Source of the DNA: Wenzhouxiangella sp.
GTDB lineage: Bacteria > Pseudomonadota > Gammaproteobacteria > Xanthomonadales > Wenzhouxiangellaceae
Length of the DNA stretch: 8,284 nucleotides
NCBI GenBank assembly: GCA_007121485.1
Contig: SKKM01000305.1
Location: forward strand, 1 to 8,284
Direction: 5' to 3'
Of this stretch, positions 6,628-8,284 are shown piece by piece (position 1 is the first letter of the stretch; each line of letters begins with the position of its first letter). The translations under genes were made by a program, and so were the position numbers. The notes beneath the pieces were generated by a model, which was not told the DNA's origin, made no database searches, and worked only from the letters and a program-made list of their open reading frames with translations.

Positions 6628-7298
6628 TATTCGACGTTCAACTTCAGAGCAGCGGTAGTGGCCAGTGGTGCGAGCACCACGGCCAGGATCAACAGCGAGG
6701 TCAGCAGGCCCAGGTGCGCCTGCGGCGAGAGCCCGTCGGCCACGGCCGAGACGGCGCCCGTGGCAAAGATTAGCACGGGGACAACCAGCGGGAAAATCAG
6801 GATCGACAGCAGCACGCTGCCGCGCTTCGTGCCCAGGGTCAGGGCCGAGGCCAGTCCGCCGATCAGCGACAGAATGGGCGTGCCGATGACCAGGGTGAGC
6901 ATGAGCACCGGCAGGGCATGATCGGGCAGATACAGCATCTGGGCGGCCAGCGGCGCGAACAGGATCACGGGCAGACCGGTAATCAGCCAGTGGCTGAACA
7001 GGCGCGTGGTCACCAGCAGGCCGACCGGCGCCGGCGCCGTCCACCACTGCTCCAGGGTGCCGTCTTCCAGGTCCGGGCGGAACAGCCCTTCCAGAGCGAG
7101 CAGGCTGGCCAGCAGGGCGGCCACCCAGACCATGCCGGGCGCGATGGCCGACAGCAGGTTGGGGCCGGGACCCACGCCCAGCGGAACCAGGATCAGGACC
7201 GCGAACAGGAACAACAGGGGCATCAGCGATTCGCCGCCGTGGCGGATGGCCAGGCGCAGGTCGCGGCGCAGCAGGGCGAGCAAGGACTTGAACATCAT
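6627..7298 (-). CDS. ccmB: Heme exporter membrane subunit CcmB
   Basis: CcmB is the membrane partner of the ATPase CcmA. The CcmAB transporter uses ATP to release holo-CcmE from CcmC/CcmD; whether it moves heme itself is debated. The 223-residue product begins with the cytoplasmic RRDLRLAIR segment, has six hydrophobic helices, and carries the family motif LFRPDLEDGTLEQW (about 72-85). The first ATG (7298) overlaps the ccmA stop (ATGA). The second codon is also ATG (7295) and lies 6 nt from a perfect AGGAGG (7307-7302), compared with 3 nt for the first, so translation may begin one residue later. Confidence 0.96.
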   Translation of the reverse strand: MMFKSLLALLRRDLRLAIRHGGESLMPLLFLFAVLILVPLGVGPGPNLLSAIAPGMVWVAALLASLLALEGLFRPDLEDGTLEQWWTAPAPVGLLVTTRLFSHWLITGLPVILFAPLAAQMLYLPDHALPVLMLTLVIGTPILSLIGGLASALTLGTKRGSVLLSILIFPLVVPVLIFATGAVSAVADGLSPQAHLGLLTSLLILAVVLAPLATTAALKLNVE

Positions 7299-7897
7299 TC
7301 GCCTCCTCGTGCTGCAGGGCGGATCAGCAGGCGCCCGGGGTCGGTATTCAGCCGCGGCTGGCGCTGGTGCGTGGACAGCGCCACGGCGCCGCCGCCGGCC
7401 AGGTGCTGCTCGAGCAGGCTGTCGACCAGTTCGCCGCCGACATCATCGAGGCTGGCATAGGGTTCGTCCAGCAGCCAGATCTCGCGCCGCGCAACCAGCA
7501 GGCAGGCCAGTCCGACCCGGCGCTTCTGCCCGGCCGACAGGGCGCGGGCCGGGCGCAGCCCGAGGCCGGCCAGTCCGACCCGGGCCAGGGCCTGGTTGAC
7601 CGGCATGCCGGGGTGGGCGCAGAAGCGGACGGTGAATTCCAGGTTCTCGCGCACGGTCAGGTCGCCCTTGACCGCGGCCAGGTGACCCAGGAAGGCCAGG
7701 CTGCCGTGGCGCTCGAGCTTGCCGCAGGCGGGGGTCAGAATGCCGGCCAGCAGGCGCAGCAGCGTGGTCTTGCCGCTGCCGTTGGGGCCGGCGATCACCA
7801 GCGCCTTGCCGCGTTCCAGGCGGACGTCGACGGGATCGAAGACCAGGTCGCCGGAGCGGGTGAATCCGACCGCTTCGGCCAACAGCAATTCGCTCAA
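7295..7897 (-). CDS. ccmA: Heme exporter ATP-binding protein CcmA
   Basis: CcmA is the cytoplasmic ABC ATPase that powers release of heme-loaded CcmE from the CcmABCD complex. The 200-residue product contains Walker A GPNGSGKTT (37-45), signature LSAGQKRR (120-127), Walker B IWLLDEP (140-146) with D-loop ASLD, and the H-loop LSTHQ (His177). The length is typical. The start is a TTG at 7897: the protein from there (MSELLLAEAVGF) begins where CcmA normally does, AAAAGG lies 9 nt upstream (7912-7907), and no in-frame ATG is available upstream. It is the first gene of the operon, after a leader of roughly 75 nt from the predicted transcription start. Confidence 0.95.
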   Translation of the reverse strand: MSELLLAEAVGFTRSGDLVFDPVDVRLERGKALVIAGPNGSGKTTLLRLLAGILTPACGKLERHGSLAFLGHLAAVKGDLTVRENLEFTVRFCAHPGMPVNQALARVGLAGLGLRPARALSAGQKRRVGLACLLVARREIWLLDEPYASLDDVGGELVDSLLEQHLAGGGAVALSTHQRQPRLNTDPGRLLIRPAARGGE

Positions 7898-7941
7898 CGG
7901 GGCCGGCCTTTTGCCGCCGGGGCGGTCAGCAACATAAGCAT
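7894..7941 (-). CDS. Possible short upstream ORF overlapping the ccmA start
   Basis: A short frame from an ATG at 7941 (or the in-frame ATG at 7935) reads MLMLLTAPAAKGRPR and ends in a TGA whose first two bases are the last two of the ccmA TTG start (TTGA). Such an arrangement can couple translation of a weak start codon to an upstream peptide. No good ribosome site precedes the ATGs and the peptide is not recognised, so it may be chance. Confidence 0.2.
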   Translation of the reverse strand: MLMLLTAPAAKGRPR

Positions 7942-7973
7942 CGGGGGGTGTAAAGATGTAGAAGTTTGACTTG

Positions 7974-7990
7974 TTTCCGGTATCGTACCA
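7974..7990 (-). promoter_or_regulatory. Predicted ccm operon promoter (extended -10)
   Basis: The minus strand reads TGG-TACGAT at 7990-7982, an extended -10 with four of six matches to TATAAT. Transcription would begin about 7975-7974. The -35 position 17 nt upstream (AAGTCT, 8010-8005) is poor, as expected for a promoter that needs an activator bound at the adjacent palindrome, whose centre is about 41 bp upstream of the predicted start. Confidence 0.45.
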
Positions 7991-8007
7991 TCGGCCTCGG
8001 CTCCAGA

Positions 8008-8023
8008 CTTGACCGGTGTCAAG
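8008..8023. promoter_or_regulatory. FNR/CRP-family type operator palindrome
   Basis: CTTGACCGGTGTCAAG is a perfect 6-bp inverted repeat with a 4-bp spacer. It contains TTGAC-N4-GTCAA, close to the FNR/ANR consensus TTGAT-N4-ATCAA and to the TTGAY-N4-GTCAA sites reported for DNR/NNR-type regulators. Its centre (8015.5) is about -41 from the predicted ccm start and about -61 from a predicted gor start, the class II and class I activator positions. The regulator itself is not in the window. Confidence 0.5.
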
Positions 8024-8060
8024 CGCTCTGCGGTTCGTTCGTGGTGGTGCCGGGGCGCCC

Positions 8061-8069
8061 TGCTATTGT
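8061..8069 (+). promoter_or_regulatory. Possible gor extended -10
   Basis: TGC-TATTGT (8061-8069) matches an extended -10 with four of six bases of TATAAT. No recognisable -35 is present. A start near 8076 would leave only about 9 nt before the gor ATG, so the mRNA would be nearly leaderless, which agrees with the lack of a ribosome site there. Confidence 0.25.
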
Positions 8070-8084
8070 CGATGAATTTGACCG

Positions 8085-8284
8085 ATGACTGACTACGACT
8101 ACGACCTGTTCGTGATCGGTGCCGGCTCCGGCGGCGTGCGCGCCTCGCGTATCGCGGCCGGCCACGGCGCCCGGGTGGCGATCTGCGAGGAATCGCGGGT
8201 CGGCGGCACCTGCGTGATTCGCGGCTGCGTGCCCAAGAAGCTGCTGGTCTACGCCTCGCAGTTCGCCGAGGGCTTCGCCGATGC
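8085..8284 (+). CDS. gor: Glutathione-disulfide reductase, N-terminal part
   Basis: Glutathione reductase is a cytoplasmic FAD flavoenzyme that uses NADPH to reduce glutathione disulfide. Only the first 66 codons are present; the gene continues beyond the window. The N-terminus YDYDLFVIGAGSGGVRASR contains the FAD-binding GxGxxG motif (Gly12, Gly14, Gly17), and GGTCVIRGCVPKK carries the redox-active pair Cys43 and Cys48. The GGTCVIRGCVPKK form, in contrast to GGTCVNVGCVPKK of E. coli Gor, is the version common in alphaproteobacteria, cyanobacteria and plants. The window ends before the NADPH domain, so another disulfide reductase of this family cannot be fully excluded. The ATG at 8085 lacks a clear ribosome site. 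A tiny frame, MNLTDD (8072-8092), overlaps the start. Confidence 0.88.
   Translation, partial: MTDYDYDLFVIGAGSGGVRASRIAAGHGARVAICEESRVGGTCVIRGCVPKKLLVYASQFAEGFAD

Noticed and set aside
6628..7047. N-terminal extension of ccmC upstream to 7047
   Set aside because: The extension lies wholly within ccmB in another frame and has no family similarity; CcmC proteins begin at MWQ-like sequences, and the TAATG junction with ccmB fits.
8008..8023. MerR-family operator explanation of the CTTGAC...GTCAAG palindrome
   Set aside because: MerR-type sites lie between -35 and -10 elements spaced 19-20 bp; no -10 is found at that spacing on either strand, while FNR-type spacing fits.

Overview
The window carries a complete bacterial System I (Ccm) cytochrome c maturation operon on the minus strand, reading from ccmA at 7897 down to ccmI ending at 103. 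The first 66 codons of a divergent plus-strand glutathione reductase gene (gor) begin at 8085 and run off the right edge. The DNA is visibly GC-rich. The separate ccmH and ccmI genes, in contrast to the fused E. coli CcmH, and the overall gene order suggest a high-GC gammaproteobacterium. The sequence alone does not fix the genus.

Layout, in the direction of transcription: ccmA (7897-7295), ccmB (7298-6627), ccmC (6627-5875), ccmD (5878-5705), ccmE (5721-5245), a 134-nt gap, ccmF (5110-3140), ccmG (3143-2604), a degenerate ccmH-like gene (2607-2122), a 52-nt gap, canonical ccmH (2069-1539) and ccmI (1542-103). Every other junction is a 1-, 4- or 17-nt overlap, so the two gaps stand out. The first holds a convincing intrinsic terminator hairpin. 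The second holds an extended -10 promoter-like sequence. Together they suggest the ten genes are expressed as partly separate blocks: ABCDE, then FG plus the paralogue, then H and I.

The proteins cover the whole pathway. CcmAB with CcmC and CcmD load heme onto the periplasmic chaperone CcmE. CcmF with CcmH and CcmI forms the heme-apocytochrome ligation module. CcmG and CcmH keep the apocytochrome CXXCH cysteines reduced. Key residues are intact in every protein (CcmE HDETY, CcmC and CcmF tryptophan-rich motifs and histidines, CcmG WCPSC, CcmA Walker motifs). The exception is the first of two tandem CcmH proteins, which has lost the second cysteine of its CXXC motif.

The 187-nt divergent region between ccmA and gor contains a perfect TTGAC-N4-GTCAA palindrome of FNR/CRP-family type. 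It sits about 41 bp upstream of a predicted ccm transcription start and about 61 bp upstream of a predicted gor start. The left edge (1-102) has no gene, only long G runs and a short heptamer repeat. No mobile elements, CRISPR arrays, tRNA or rRNA genes were seen. The strongest leads are the degenerate CcmH paralogue, the intra-operon terminator, the shared operator and the His/Met-Pro repeat linker of CcmI.
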